A stretch of 9,905 nucleotides of DNA from Pseudomonadota bacterium (GCA_023430145.1 JAEZCD010000279.1:1-9905); one strand, 5' to 3'. Positions 1-5,970 are shown, numbered from the stretch's first letter. Notes: generated from the sequence alone by a model not told the origin. Program-made: numbers and translations.

Positions 1-74
1 CCCGCGGGCTGGGGGGGCGGTTCTCCCCTCCCTATCCAGCCCCTCCCCCATCCGCCCGGAAGGCCACGGCTCCC

Positions 75-88
75 GGCCGGCGCCGGCC
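75..88. repeat. 14-bp perfect GC palindrome
   Basis: GGCCGGCGCCGGCC reads the same on both strands. It lies in the first 199 bases of the window, where I see no gene. In DNA this GC-rich, a palindrome of this size can arise by chance or be part of a degraded hairpin. No function can be assigned. Confidence 0.4.
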
Positions 89-121
89 CGCCCCGCAGCG
101 GCACCATCCAGGCGCAGCAAG

Positions 122-156
122 GCCCCGTGCGGCGACTCGGCGCTACCGCACGGGGC
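122..156 (-). terminator. 11-bp stem hairpin downstream of the lipoprotein gene
   Basis: GCCCCGTGCGG at 122-132 is the exact reverse complement of CCGCACGGGGC at 146-156, with a 13-base loop. It starts 43 bases past the stop of the lipoprotein gene on the minus strand, where a transcription terminator would be expected. No clear U tract follows the stem on that strand, so it may be a U-less terminator, an mRNA 3'-end stabiliser or an intergenic palindromic repeat rather than a classical rho-independent terminator. Confidence 0.45.
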
Positions 157-199
157 ATCATCGATGGCGAACGCCGGGCAACGCCGGCAGCTGCGAAGG

Positions 200-742
200 T
201 CAGCCGGCGGCCGGCGTGAACGTCAGGCCCTCGAAGCGCTGGCACGTCCCGCCCGAGTCATTGAGGCGGAAATCGTTGCCCGCCGCCTCGAAGCGGCAGC
301 GCATCGGGAACTGCGCCGGGCCGACGTCGCCCTCCGGATCCGAGAAGGTGATCGTCCCGGCCTCGAGCGCGTAGTCGCCCTCGACGCGACGATCGCCCTC
401 GATCTCGTTCAGCACGAAGGTGCCGTCCGGGCGCAGCTCCAGCGTGACGGGGCCGGCTGCGTACTGCTTGCCGAGGTAGGGCTGGAGAGACGCGTCCCCC
501 TGCGACGCCACGACGGTGGTCGTCGTGGTGGTGGACGCGGGCGGGGAAGGGCTGCCGACCGGCGCCGCGGCGTCATCGGCGGGGGCGGCCGCCGTGTCGG
601 TCGGCGCAGGCGCCGGCGGCGCCTCGGTCGTCTCGATCGGCGTCGGCGGGGCGGTGTCGTCGGGCGTCTGCGCCGTCTGCTCCTCGCCGCAGGCGGCGAG
701 TGCGAGGACGGCGACGGCCAGAACGGACGCATGAAGGCGCAT
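200..742 (-). CDS. Small Pro/Ala/Thr-rich lipoprotein
   Basis: Predicted lipoprotein of 180 residues, not assigned to a named family. The start at 742 (MRLHASVLAV) is preferred over an in-frame ATG at 754 because GGAGA lies about 6 bases before it, while the 754 ATG sits upstream of that Shine-Dalgarno. The N-terminus has one Arg, a hydrophobic core and a lipobox LAAC with Cys18, the expected lipidation site. The next residues are acidic and polar (GEEQ). Residues about 20-78 are a low-complexity Pro/Ala/Thr/Asp linker with a run of Thr, probably disordered and spanning the periplasm. Residues about 85-180 form a compact beta-rich domain (LGKQYAAGPVTLELRPDG, then EGDYALEAGTITF) resembling small lipocalin-like or NlpE-like barrels. 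Two Cys (in MRCRFE and GTCQRF) could form a disulfide. The gene stands alone; neighbours give no functional clue. The lipoprotein call is secure, the role unknown. Confidence 0.85.
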   Translation of the reverse strand: MRLHASVLAVAVLALAACGEEQTAQTPDDTAPPTPIETTEAPPAPAPTDTAAAPADDAAAPVGSPSPPASTTTTTTVVASQGDASLQPYLGKQYAAGPVTLELRPDGTFVLNEIEGDRRVEGDYALEAGTITFSDPEGDVGPAQFPMRCRFEAAGNDFRLNDSGGTCQRFEGLTFTPAAG

Positions 743-799
743 GATCGTCTCCATTGATTTTGCTCGAGCGAGATCGAGCGAATGCCTCGGGAGGCGCAG

Positions 800-832
800 T
801 GATCGCGATCAGGGTCGTGTCGCCCCTGATCG
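800..832. promoter_or_regulatory. Overlapping palindromes upstream of the lipoprotein gene
   Basis: TGATCGCGATCA at 800-811 is a perfect 12-bp palindrome. It overlaps CGATCAGGG at 806-814, which pairs exactly with CCCTGATCG at 824-832 across a 9-base spacer. The pair lies 58-90 bases upstream of the preferred lipoprotein start, in a 206-base gap with no gene. The position suits an operator or promoter-proximal element, but I see no convincing -35/-10 pair and do not recognise the site as that of a known regulator. Confidence 0.35.
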
Positions 833-907
833 TCGGCTCCTCTGGCGCGCCCCGCGAAACGCTGCCCGGGGCTTGTCCCACCGGCAGACGTCGAGCGGGT
901 GCCCTCC

Positions 908-934
908 GGGACCGGGCGGCGGGCGCCCGGTCCC
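908..934 (-). terminator. 11-bp stem hairpin after the PRC-barrel gene
   Basis: GGGACCGGGCG at 908-918 pairs perfectly with CGCCCGGTCCC at 924-934 around a 5-base loop. On the minus strand it begins 14 bases after the stop codon of the PRC-barrel gene, a typical terminator distance. No U-rich tail follows, so termination may depend on the very stable stem alone or on Rho. Confidence 0.5.
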
Positions 935-948
935 CAGCCGGGGTCGCG

Positions 949-1800
949 CTACTGCATCACCGACAGGCGGACCTGATCGTTGTCGGACAGGTTGCGATAG
1001 TCGGCGATCTGGTTCCGCCAATTGTCCATCGCGTCGATGTCTGCCTCGGTGACGCCGCGGATCACGAGTCGATCCTCGCCGCGGACGGCGAAACGCTCGA
1101 GCGGCAGGGCGACCTTGTCCTCGCCGATGCCGAGGAAGCCGCCATGCGCGACCACGACGTAGCGCCGGTTGTCGGCGGGGCTCACGATCACCCGGTCGAT
1201 CTCGCCGAGCCGCTCGCCGCGCGCGTTGTAGACCTTGCGATCATCGATATCACGGATCAGAAACGGCTGGGCGCCGGCACTCGCCTGGCCCGACGCCGCC
1301 CCGGCGGCGCTGCCGAATCGCTGCTGATAGGCACGCCGCTGCTCCTCGGTCCGCGCGATGCGGCGCTGCTGCTCCGTTCCGGCGGTCGTGCCCTGCGGCT
1401 CGGTGCGGGCCGCCTGCTGCTGGCCTGCGGCCGGCTGCTGGGCCGTGGCCTGCTGCTGGGCCGCGGCCTGCCCGGTCCGAGCAGCCTGCTGACTGGCGGC
1501 GGTCCGCTCGCCGGTGGCCGGCTGTCCGTCCTCGCGCACGCGCTCGAAGCGCACCTGCGGCTGGCCCTGCTGATTGACGATGACGCGGGGCTCGGCGCGC
1601 TCGAAGCGGATCTGCGGCTGCTGCGCCGCCGGCTGCACGCTCGCGTCGGCCTCGGCATTGGCCTCACGCTGCACCCGCACCGCCGCCTGCGCCTCGGGCT
1701 GCATGATCTGGACGCGCGGCTGCGCCTGTTTGGCCGAAACCCAACGGTTGCTACGCCGTCCCGGCGCTGCCATCGTTTGGGCCGTACCGTTAGGCGCCAA
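949..1800 (-). CDS. Gln-rich PRC-barrel domain protein, probably 5'-truncated
   Basis: The C-terminal third (residues about 182-248: DIDDRKVYNARGERLGEIDR, then YVVVAHGGFLGIGEDKVALPL) is a PRC-barrel, a small beta-barrel common in secreted or envelope proteins of Rhizobiales. It is followed by an acidic tail of about 35 residues. Residues about 22-90 carry short Gln/Pro/Val beta motifs (QPRVQIMQPEA, QPQIRFERAEPRVIV, QPQVRFERV). Residues about 95-160 are Gln/Ala-rich low complexity. Relatives with this organisation normally begin with a Sec signal peptide and more of the QPxVxV repeats. Here there is none: the frame opens with a TTG at 1800 or an ATG at 1773, neither with a clear Shine-Dalgarno, and stays open back to a stop at 1885-1887 without gaining a signal sequence. 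I infer that the 5' end was replaced by unrelated DNA near position 1740. The gene may be a non-expressed remnant. The domain call is firm, the start and functionality are not. Confidence 0.7.
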   Translation of the reverse strand: MAPNGTAQTMAAPGRRSNRWVSAKQAQPRVQIMQPEAQAAVRVQREANAEADASVQPAAQQPQIRFERAEPRVIVNQQGQPQVRFERVREDGQPATGERTAASQQAARTGQAAAQQQATAQQPAAGQQQAARTEPQGTTAGTEQQRRIARTEEQRRAYQQRFGSAAGAASGQASAGAQPFLIRDIDDRKVYNARGERLGEIDRVIVSPADNRRYVVVAHGGFLGIGEDKVALPLERFAVRGEDRLVIRGVTEADIDAMDNWRNQIADYRNLSDNDQVRLSVMQ

Positions 1801-1973
1801 TCCAATCTCGTGCGCAGCGCGGCCCGCCGATAGCGCAGGGCATCCCTTCGGCGACTGGCACCTCGCCCAGGTGGTGTTCGTCCGCTAGGTCCATTGGACT
1901 GCCGAGCGTCCAGCCGGAATCGACCCTGGGTCCGCCGCTCGGTGCATCATCCCAGCAGCAGGAGATGCCGACC

Positions 1974-3272
1974 ATGCCCTCGTCCTACCGGCGCACCACG
2001 CTCGACGGCCAGCCGCTGCATCCCGCCACCCAGATGGTGTCCTTCGGCTACGACCCCACACTCTCGGAGGGCGCGGTCAAGCCGCCGGTGTTCCTGACGT
2101 CGACCTTTGCCTTCCGTAGCGCTGAGGAGGGTGCCGACTTCTTCGACGTCGTCGCCGGCCGCAAGCCGGCGCCCGAAGGCATGGGCGCCGGTGGGCTTGT
2201 CTACAGCCGCTTCAACCATCCCAACACCGAGATCGTCGAGGACCGGCTGGCGCTCATCGACGGCGCCGAATCCGCACTCGTAACCGCGTCGGGCATGGCG
2301 GCTATCGGAGCCGTGATGCTGACCTACCTGAGGCCAGGGGATGCCCTCGTGCACTACACGCCGCTCTATGGCGGCACCGAGACGTTGATCGGCAAGGTGT
2401 TGTCCGGCTGGGGCATCCATCCCGTTGCATTCACCGACGGCACTGCCGAGGAGTCTCTGCGCCGCGCGCTCGAGGAGGCGGCGCGTCTAGGGCGGGTGAA
2501 GGTGGTTTACCTGGAGACGCCCGCGAATCCCACCAACGCGATGATCGACCTCGCGCTCGCTCGCGCGACGGTGGATGCTTGGGCACAGGCCTCCGGCCAG
2601 ATGCCGCTCATCGTCTGCGACAACACCATGCTTGGGCCCGTATTCCAGACGCCTCTCGCGCACGGCATCGATATCTGTATCTACTCCCTGACGAAATATG
2701 TCGGCGGCCACTCGGACCTGATCGCCGGAGGCATCACTGGTGCCAGCGAGCTGCTGAAGCCCGTTCGCCAGACGCGTGGAGCCTTCGGCTTCCAGCTCGA
2801 CCCGCATTCATGCTGGATGCTCACCCGTTCGATGGAGACGCTGGCGCTGCGCATGGATCGCGCCGCCGAAAGCGGGCGCAAGGTCGCAGAGTGGTTGTTC
2901 ACGAACCGCATCCTTCCCTGCGACGTGCTGCATCCGGAGATCGGCGGCGACACCCGCATGGCCGGGATCTACGCACGCCAATGCACCGGTCCGGGCTCGA
3001 CCTTCTCCTTCGTCGTGGAGAACGACCGGGCGCTGGCCTTCCGGGTCTTGAACGCGCTCGAGCTGTTCAAGCTCGCGGTTAGCCTGGGCGGCACCGAGTC
3101 GCTGGTGTGCCACCCGGCTTCCACCACGCACTCTGGCGTGCCGCAGGCCGTCAGAGAGGCTACTGGCGTCACGGAGGGACTGATCCGCCTGTCAGTCGGA
3201 CTGGAGCATCCGGACGACTTGATCAGGGACTTGGCACAGGCCTTCCGACGGGCGACGACACCGGCCGCGTAG
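1974..3272 (+). CDS. Cystathionine gamma-synthase family PLP enzyme
   Basis: PLP-dependent enzyme of the Cys/Met metabolism family (fold type I), 432 residues, normal length. It should act on homocysteine-, cystathionine- or methionine-type substrates by gamma- or beta-elimination or replacement in the cytoplasm. Visible motifs, numbered from the preferred start: YSRFNHPN at about 77-84 (phosphate-binding Tyr/Arg of the partner subunit), TASGMAAI at 105-112, PLYGGTET at 130-137 (Tyr stacking on the PLP ring), ETPANPTN near 181, Asp216 in CDNTMLGP, the Schiff-base lysine Lys241 in SLTKYVGGHSD, and SLGGTESL with IRLSVGLEHPDD near the C-terminus. True methionine gamma-lyases carry a Cys after LYG; here it is Gly, so that activity should not be assumed. 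An ATG at 1965 abuts the AGGAG at 1960-1964, so the ATG at 1974, 9 bases from it, is the better start. Codon use looks less GC-extreme than in neighbouring genes (tct, gta, gga, ttt appear), suggesting acquisition from elsewhere. Exact substrate unresolved. Confidence 0.92.
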   Translation: MPSSYRRTTLDGQPLHPATQMVSFGYDPTLSEGAVKPPVFLTSTFAFRSAEEGADFFDVVAGRKPAPEGMGAGGLVYSRFNHPNTEIVEDRLALIDGAESALVTASGMAAIGAVMLTYLRPGDALVHYTPLYGGTETLIGKVLSGWGIHPVAFTDGTAEESLRRALEEAARLGRVKVVYLETPANPTNAMIDLALARATVDAWAQASGQMPLIVCDNTMLGPVFQTPLAHGIDICIYSLTKYVGGHSDLIAGGITGASELLKPVRQTRGAFGFQLDPHSCWMLTRSMETLALRMDRAAESGRKVAEWLFTNRILPCDVLHPEIGGDTRMAGIYARQCTGPGSTFSFVVENDRALAFRVLNALELFKLAVSLGGTESLVCHPASTTHSGVPQAVREATGVTEGLIRLSVGLEHPDDLIRDLAQAFRRATTPAA

Positions 3273-3313
3273 CCAGGGAGTGTCAACAGACGGGTGCCAA
3301 GACCGCTCCGAAC

Positions 3314-3332
3314 GGTCGACTTACTGTCGACC
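3314..3332 (+). terminator. Weak hairpin 3' of the PLP enzyme gene
   Basis: GGTCGAC at 3314-3320 pairs with GTCGACC at 3326-3332 around a 5-base loop, 42 bases after the stop codon. The stem is only 7 bp and no T run follows, so it is at best a weak or Rho-assisted terminator. Confidence 0.25.
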
Positions 3333-3398
3333 TCCTGCAGGGTCTCGCGTGCCTCAGCCGTGACGGGCCGCTACAATCGCCCCTCGACCTCGCAAACT

Positions 3399-3419
3399 TC
3401 GGCGGTTGCAGACCGCCGA
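3399..3419 (-). terminator. Possible terminator of the tRNA-Arg transcript
   Basis: TCGGCGGT at 3399-3406 pairs with ACCGCCGA at 3412-3419 around a 5-base loop. Read on the minus strand the stem is followed by AGTTTG, a short U-containing tail. It lies about 100 bases beyond the 3' end of the minus-strand tRNA and could end that transcript. The T tract is poor. Confidence 0.3.
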
Positions 3420-3462
3420 GTCGCATGGCGCGAGCGGGCGGGAACGAAGCATGAAGACGCGC

Positions 3463-3484
3463 GGTGAAACACAAAGGTGAAACA
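3463..3484. repeat. Short tandem direct repeat GGTGAAACA
   Basis: GGTGAAACA occurs at 3463-3471 and again at 3476-3484, separated by 4 bases, in the gap between the PLP enzyme gene and the tRNA. The 248-base gap at 3273-3520 holds only this repeat, two weak hairpins and the inverted tRNA fragment. I find no credible gene in it. Confidence 0.4.
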
Positions 3485-3494
3485 GACCGCGGAA

Positions 3495-3513
3495 GCATCC
3501 TTCTAAGCTGTTG
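3495..3513 (+). repeat. Inverted partial copy of the tRNA-Arg anticodon arm
   Basis: GCATCCTTCTAAGCTGTTG on the plus strand matches 18 of 19 bases of the tRNA sense sequence encoded on the minus strand at 3552-3570 (GCAGCCTTCTAAGCTGTTG). It starts 7 bases beyond the tRNA's 3' end and lies in the opposite orientation. The copy covers the anticodon stem-loop, including the TCT anticodon. It may be the remnant of a second tRNA gene or of an integration/inversion event. In an unprocessed precursor this trailer could pair with the anticodon arm. Confidence 0.75.
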
Positions 3514-3520
3514 AAATCGT

Positions 3521-3597
3521 TGGCGACCCCGGCAGGATTCGAACCTGCGACCAACAGCTTAGAAGGCTGCTGCTCTATCCGGCTGAGCTACGGGGCC
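3521..3597 (-). tRNA. tRNA-Arg (anticodon TCT)
   Basis: The reverse complement folds into a complete 77-base cloverleaf with an encoded CCA end (TGG at 3521-3523 on the plus strand). The acceptor stem is GGCCCCG against CGGGGTC with one G-U wobble. The D arm contains TAGCTCAGCCGGATAGAGCA, and the T arm contains GCAGGTTCGAATCCTGC. The anticodon loop CTTCTAA presents TCT, which reads AGA and AGG arginine codons. These codons are rare in such GC-rich genomes but common in acquired DNA. The gene lies 22 bases downstream of the complex I subunit gene on the same strand and may be cotranscribed with it. tRNA 3' ends are frequent integration sites for mobile DNA, and the sequence immediately beyond this one is disturbed. 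Confidence 0.97.
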
Positions 3598-3619
3598 ATG
3601 CCGTCGCCGAGCGCGCCGC

Positions 3620-3925
3620 TCAGTGCGACCAGGGCTCGGAGCGGCTCCATTTGAAGTTGTCCGAGTAGGACAGCTTCTTCGGCGCCGGGTCGTTCGCCTC
3701 CTGCACCCGGTAGGGAATGCCATTGCGCTCGGCATAGGCGATCGCCTCCTCGCGGGTCTCGAAGACGAGCTGCACCTGGCGGCGCATGTCGGCCGAGCTC
3801 GTCCAGCCCATCAGCGGCTCGATCTCGCGCGGTACCTCCGGCTCGTATTCCAGCATCCAGCGGCGCGTCTTGGCAGCGCCCGACTGCATGGCGGTCTTGG
3901 CCGGGCGGAAGATTCGCGCCGTCAT
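3620..3925 (-). CDS. NADH dehydrogenase accessory subunit, NDUFS4 type
   Basis: Homologue of the mitochondrial 18-kDa complex I subunit (NDUFS4; ETC complex I family), 101 residues, the usual length in alphaproteobacteria. It should sit on the peripheral arm of respiratory complex I near the NADH-oxidising module and stabilise it; it binds no cofactor. Features seen: MTARIFRPAKTAMQSG at the N-terminus, a LEYEPE segment around residue 25, PLMGWTSSADM at about 37-47, the helix EEAIAYAERNGI at 59-70, and the signature YSDNF at 87-91 followed by EPWSH. The ATG at 3925 was chosen over an upstream in-frame start at 3973 because the family begins with MTARI and AGGAG lies about 10 bases before it. 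Like its relatives, it is encoded apart from the main nuo operon. Confidence 0.93.
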   Translation of the reverse strand: MTARIFRPAKTAMQSGAAKTRRWMLEYEPEVPREIEPLMGWTSSADMRRQVQLVFETREEAIAYAERNGIPYRVQEANDPAPKKLSYSDNFKWSRSEPWSH

Positions 3926-4012
3926 CTGTGCAAGGCTCCTCGGGTGGCTCGTCTCGAGCCCAGCAGATAGCACAGCCCGGCGACCGTCGACAGGGTGCGC
4001 TCGGTCGCGGCC

Positions 4013-4501
4013 TCAGAGGTAGCCGAGCAGGCGCCCGGCGACGATCACCGCCGGCCACAGCAGGAGCGACAGGCCGGCGAGCAGCATCCCGCCCGCCGGG
4101 GCACGCCCATCCCCATTCGCGAGCCGACGGTCGAACAGCATTCGGAACAGCACCGCGTTCGCGAGTGCCGCCACGAGCAGCAGCATCTTCACCTGGAAGA
4201 TCGTGCTGCCGACGAGCGGGCCGGCATCGGCGGCGAACATCAAGAAGCCGCTCGGGATGACGAGCGCGAGGCCGATCCAGATCAGCGGCAGGAGGTAGTC
4301 GGAGACCGCGCGCAGCGGCAGCGCCCGGCCGAGGCCGAGCAGCCGCAGATCGAGCGCGACGACGGCGCCGAGCACCAGCGCGACGCCGAAGATGTGCAAG
4401 ACGTTGGCGAGCGGATAGAGGAAGTCCGACGTGCGGACGAAGGTCGCGAGCCGGCTGGCTTCGAGCGCCACGGCCCAGGCCGGCCCCGGCGCATGCTCCA
4501 T
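4013..4501 (-). CDS. DUF6644-type integral membrane protein
   Basis: Small inner-membrane protein of 162 residues with four hydrophobic helices at about 30-50, 68-90, 100-120 and 137-158. The N-terminal part (FLYPLANVLHIFGVALVLGA) with His36 in the first helix, and the DLRLLGLGR loop after it, match what I recall of the DUF6644 family; no biochemical function is known to me. The helix and His arrangement is loosely reminiscent of CopD- or cytochrome-like membrane proteins, but a heme or copper role is speculation. Its ATG shares one base with the TGA of the upstream gene (TGATG at 4499-4503), so translation of the two proteins should be coupled. There is no strong Shine-Dalgarno of its own. 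The same operon may continue 87 bases further into the complex I subunit gene, which has its own ribosome site. Confidence 0.82.
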   Translation of the reverse strand: MEHAPGPAWAVALEASRLATFVRTSDFLYPLANVLHIFGVALVLGAVVALDLRLLGLGRALPLRAVSDYLLPLIWIGLALVIPSGFLMFAADAGPLVGSTIFQVKMLLLVAALANAVLFRMLFDRRLANGDGRAPAGGMLLAGLSLLLWPAVIVAGRLLGYL

Positions 4502-4848
4502 CAGCGAAGCTCGATCGTCTTGCCGGCGACCGTTATCCGCTCCGCGCGCATCTCCGGCTCACCGTTCTTCAGAGGATATCCCTCGACCTTGGCGGTCTTG
4601 CCGACGGCGATCTCGGCCGGCTCGAGGCCGCGGGTGCGCATGCGCGAGGGCGGCGCCAGCACCACCATCCAGCGCTTGCCGTCGCCCTCCAGCACGATCT
4701 CGCCGTGCGGGAACTCGAACGCGCTCTCGAGGATGGCGCCTTCGAGCGTCATCACCTTCGCCGGGTCGTAGGTGCTCCAGCCGTGATGGGCGAGCGCCGG
4801 CGGAATGGCGACGGCCACCGCCGCGGCGATGCCGATCCAGGTGCGCAT
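4501..4848 (-). CDS. DUF6152-type secreted protein
   Basis: Exported protein of 115 residues. The start at 4848 (MRTWIGIAAA) is preferred because GAGGAG lies 6 bases before it; another ATG at 4854 directly abuts that sequence. A Sec signal peptide (MRTWIGIAAAVAVAIPPALA) ends at an AxA-like site before HHGWSTYD. The mature protein opens with two His, then shows a small OB-like beta domain: MTLEGAILESAFEFPHGEI, a WMVVLAPPSRM strand, and GKTAKVEGYPLKNGEPEMRAERI. This pattern is that of DUF6152 proteins as I remember them. The N-terminal His pair plus the later His in FPHGEI could bind a metal such as copper, but this is inference only. It is the first gene of a two-gene operon with the membrane protein that follows, which points to a joint envelope function. 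Confidence 0.85.
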   Translation of the reverse strand: MRTWIGIAAAVAVAIPPALAHHGWSTYDPAKVMTLEGAILESAFEFPHGEIVLEGDGKRWMVVLAPPSRMRTRGLEPAEIAVGKTAKVEGYPLKNGEPEMRAERITVAGKTIELR

Positions 4849-4983
4849 GTGCATCTCCTCGTTCGGAACCCGACAACAGCTAGCGCACCGGGGGCATCCC
4901 GGCGAGATGGCCGGGCGCCCGCTGGCCGAGATGTGACCGGGCCCGAGGGCGGCTACGCTGGAGCGGATGATTCGAGCCGCGCC

Positions 4984-5970
4984 ATGTCCCCTCCCCGCCT
5001 GAGCGTCACGATCGAGCGCTGGCCGACGCGCGGCAGCTTCGTCATCGCCCGCGGTGCGGTCACCGCCGTCGAGACGGTGGTCGCGGAGATTTCGGCCGAC
5101 GGCCATGTCGGGCGCGGCGAATGCCGCCCCTATCCGCGCTACGGCGAGACGCCGCCCGGCGTCGTCGCCGCCATCGAGGCGCTCGCCCAAAAAATCGCCG
5201 CCGGCCTCGACCGCGCGGGCCTGCAGCAGGCGCTGCCGGCCGGCGCTGCGCGCAACGCGGTCGATGCGGCCATGCTCGACCTCGAGGCCAAGCGCTCCGG
5301 CCGGCGGGCCTGGCGGATCCTCGGCCTGCCGGAGCCGGGTCCGCTCGTCACCGCCTTCACCCTGTCGCTCGAGGCGCCCGAGCGCATGCACGCGGCCGCG
5401 CGGGCCGCCGCCGACCGGCCGCTCTTGAAGGTCAAGCTCGGCGCGCCGGGCGACGAGGAGCGCATCGCCGCCGTGCGCGAAGGTGCACCCGGGGCGCGGC
5501 TGATCGTCGACGCCAACGAGGGCTGGAGCACGGCGACGCTCGCGGCGAACCTGCGCGCCTGCGCCGCCTGCGGCGTGGTGCTGGTCGAGCAGCCGCTGCC
5601 GGCCGCCGACGACGCGGCGCTCGGGCGGATCGATCGCCCGGTCCCCGTCTGCGCCGACGAGAGCGTGCACGACCGGCACGGCCTCGCCGGGCTCGTCGGC
5701 CGCTACGATGCTGTGAACATCAAGCTCGACAAGACCGGCGGCCTCACCGAGGCGCTGCTGACCATCGCCGAGGCGCGCGGCCTCGGCTTCGGCATCATGG
5801 TCGGCTGCATGGTGGCGAGCTCGCTCGCCATGGCGCCGGCGGTGCTGGCCGCCCAGGGCGCGGAGATCGTCGACCTCGACGGGCCGCTGCTGCTCGCCCG
5901 CGACCGCCCGCACGGCCTGCGCTACGAGGGCAGCACGGTGTTCCCGCCGGAGCCGGAGCTGTGGGGGTAG
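4984..5970 (+). CDS. dgcA: N-acetyl-D-Glu racemase DgcA / dipeptide epimerase
   Basis: Enolase-superfamily enzyme of the muconate lactonizing/AEE subgroup, 328 residues. It should invert the alpha-carbon of an acidic amino-acid derivative: N-acetyl-D-glutamate in DgcA of the D-glutamate catabolic route, or L-Ala-D/L-Glu from peptidoglycan in dipeptide epimerases. All expected residues are present: Lys149 and Lys151 (KVK, catalytic base), Asp176 in DANEGW, Glu202 in VEQPLP and Asp225 in CADES (Mg2+ ligands), Lys247 in NIKLDKTGG (second base), a GCM motif at 274-276, and DLD at 297-299, the acidic pair that holds the substrate amino group in AEE enzymes. The N-terminal capping domain spans about 1-120 with GRGECRPYPRYGET. 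The ATG at 4984 is used; the frame is open upstream but that part is not enolase-like. The usual DgcN partner is not in the window. The gene is divergent from the DUF6152 gene across 135 bases. Family certain, substrate probable. Confidence 0.9.
   Translation: MSPPRLSVTIERWPTRGSFVIARGAVTAVETVVAEISADGHVGRGECRPYPRYGETPPGVVAAIEALAQKIAAGLDRAGLQQALPAGAARNAVDAAMLDLEAKRSGRRAWRILGLPEPGPLVTAFTLSLEAPERMHAAARAAADRPLLKVKLGAPGDEERIAAVREGAPGARLIVDANEGWSTATLAANLRACAACGVVLVEQPLPAADDAALGRIDRPVPVCADESVHDRHGLAGLVGRYDAVNIKLDKTGGLTEALLTIAEARGLGFGIMVGCMVASSLAMAPAVLAAQGAEIVDLDGPLLLARDRPHGLRYEGSTVFPPEPELWG

Noticed and set aside
164..757. Plus-strand frame of 197 codons opposite the lipoprotein
   Set aside because: Arg/Gly-rich shadow. 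The minus strand has a signal peptide, lipobox and ribosome site.
1965..3272. Calling the PLP enzyme a methionine gamma-lyase
   Set aside because: The Cys typical of those enzymes after LYG is Gly here, so only the wider family name is supported.
3107..3554. Open frames on both strands between the PLP gene and the tRNA
   Set aside because: One overlaps the 3' end of the PLP gene, the other runs out of the tRNA sequence (VAGSNPAGVA is a tRNA artefact). Neither has a ribosome site or a recognisable domain.
4705..4983. In-frame extension of the DgcA gene to 4705
   Set aside because: It overlaps the DUF6152 gene antisense, and enolase-like sequence begins only after the ATG at 4984.
4501..5913. 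Very long minus-strand reading frame of 470 codons
   Set aside because: Only its last 115 codons are a real gene (DUF6152 type). The rest is the antisense of the DgcA gene, low in complexity and rich in Arg, Gly and Ala, as expected in high-GC DNA.
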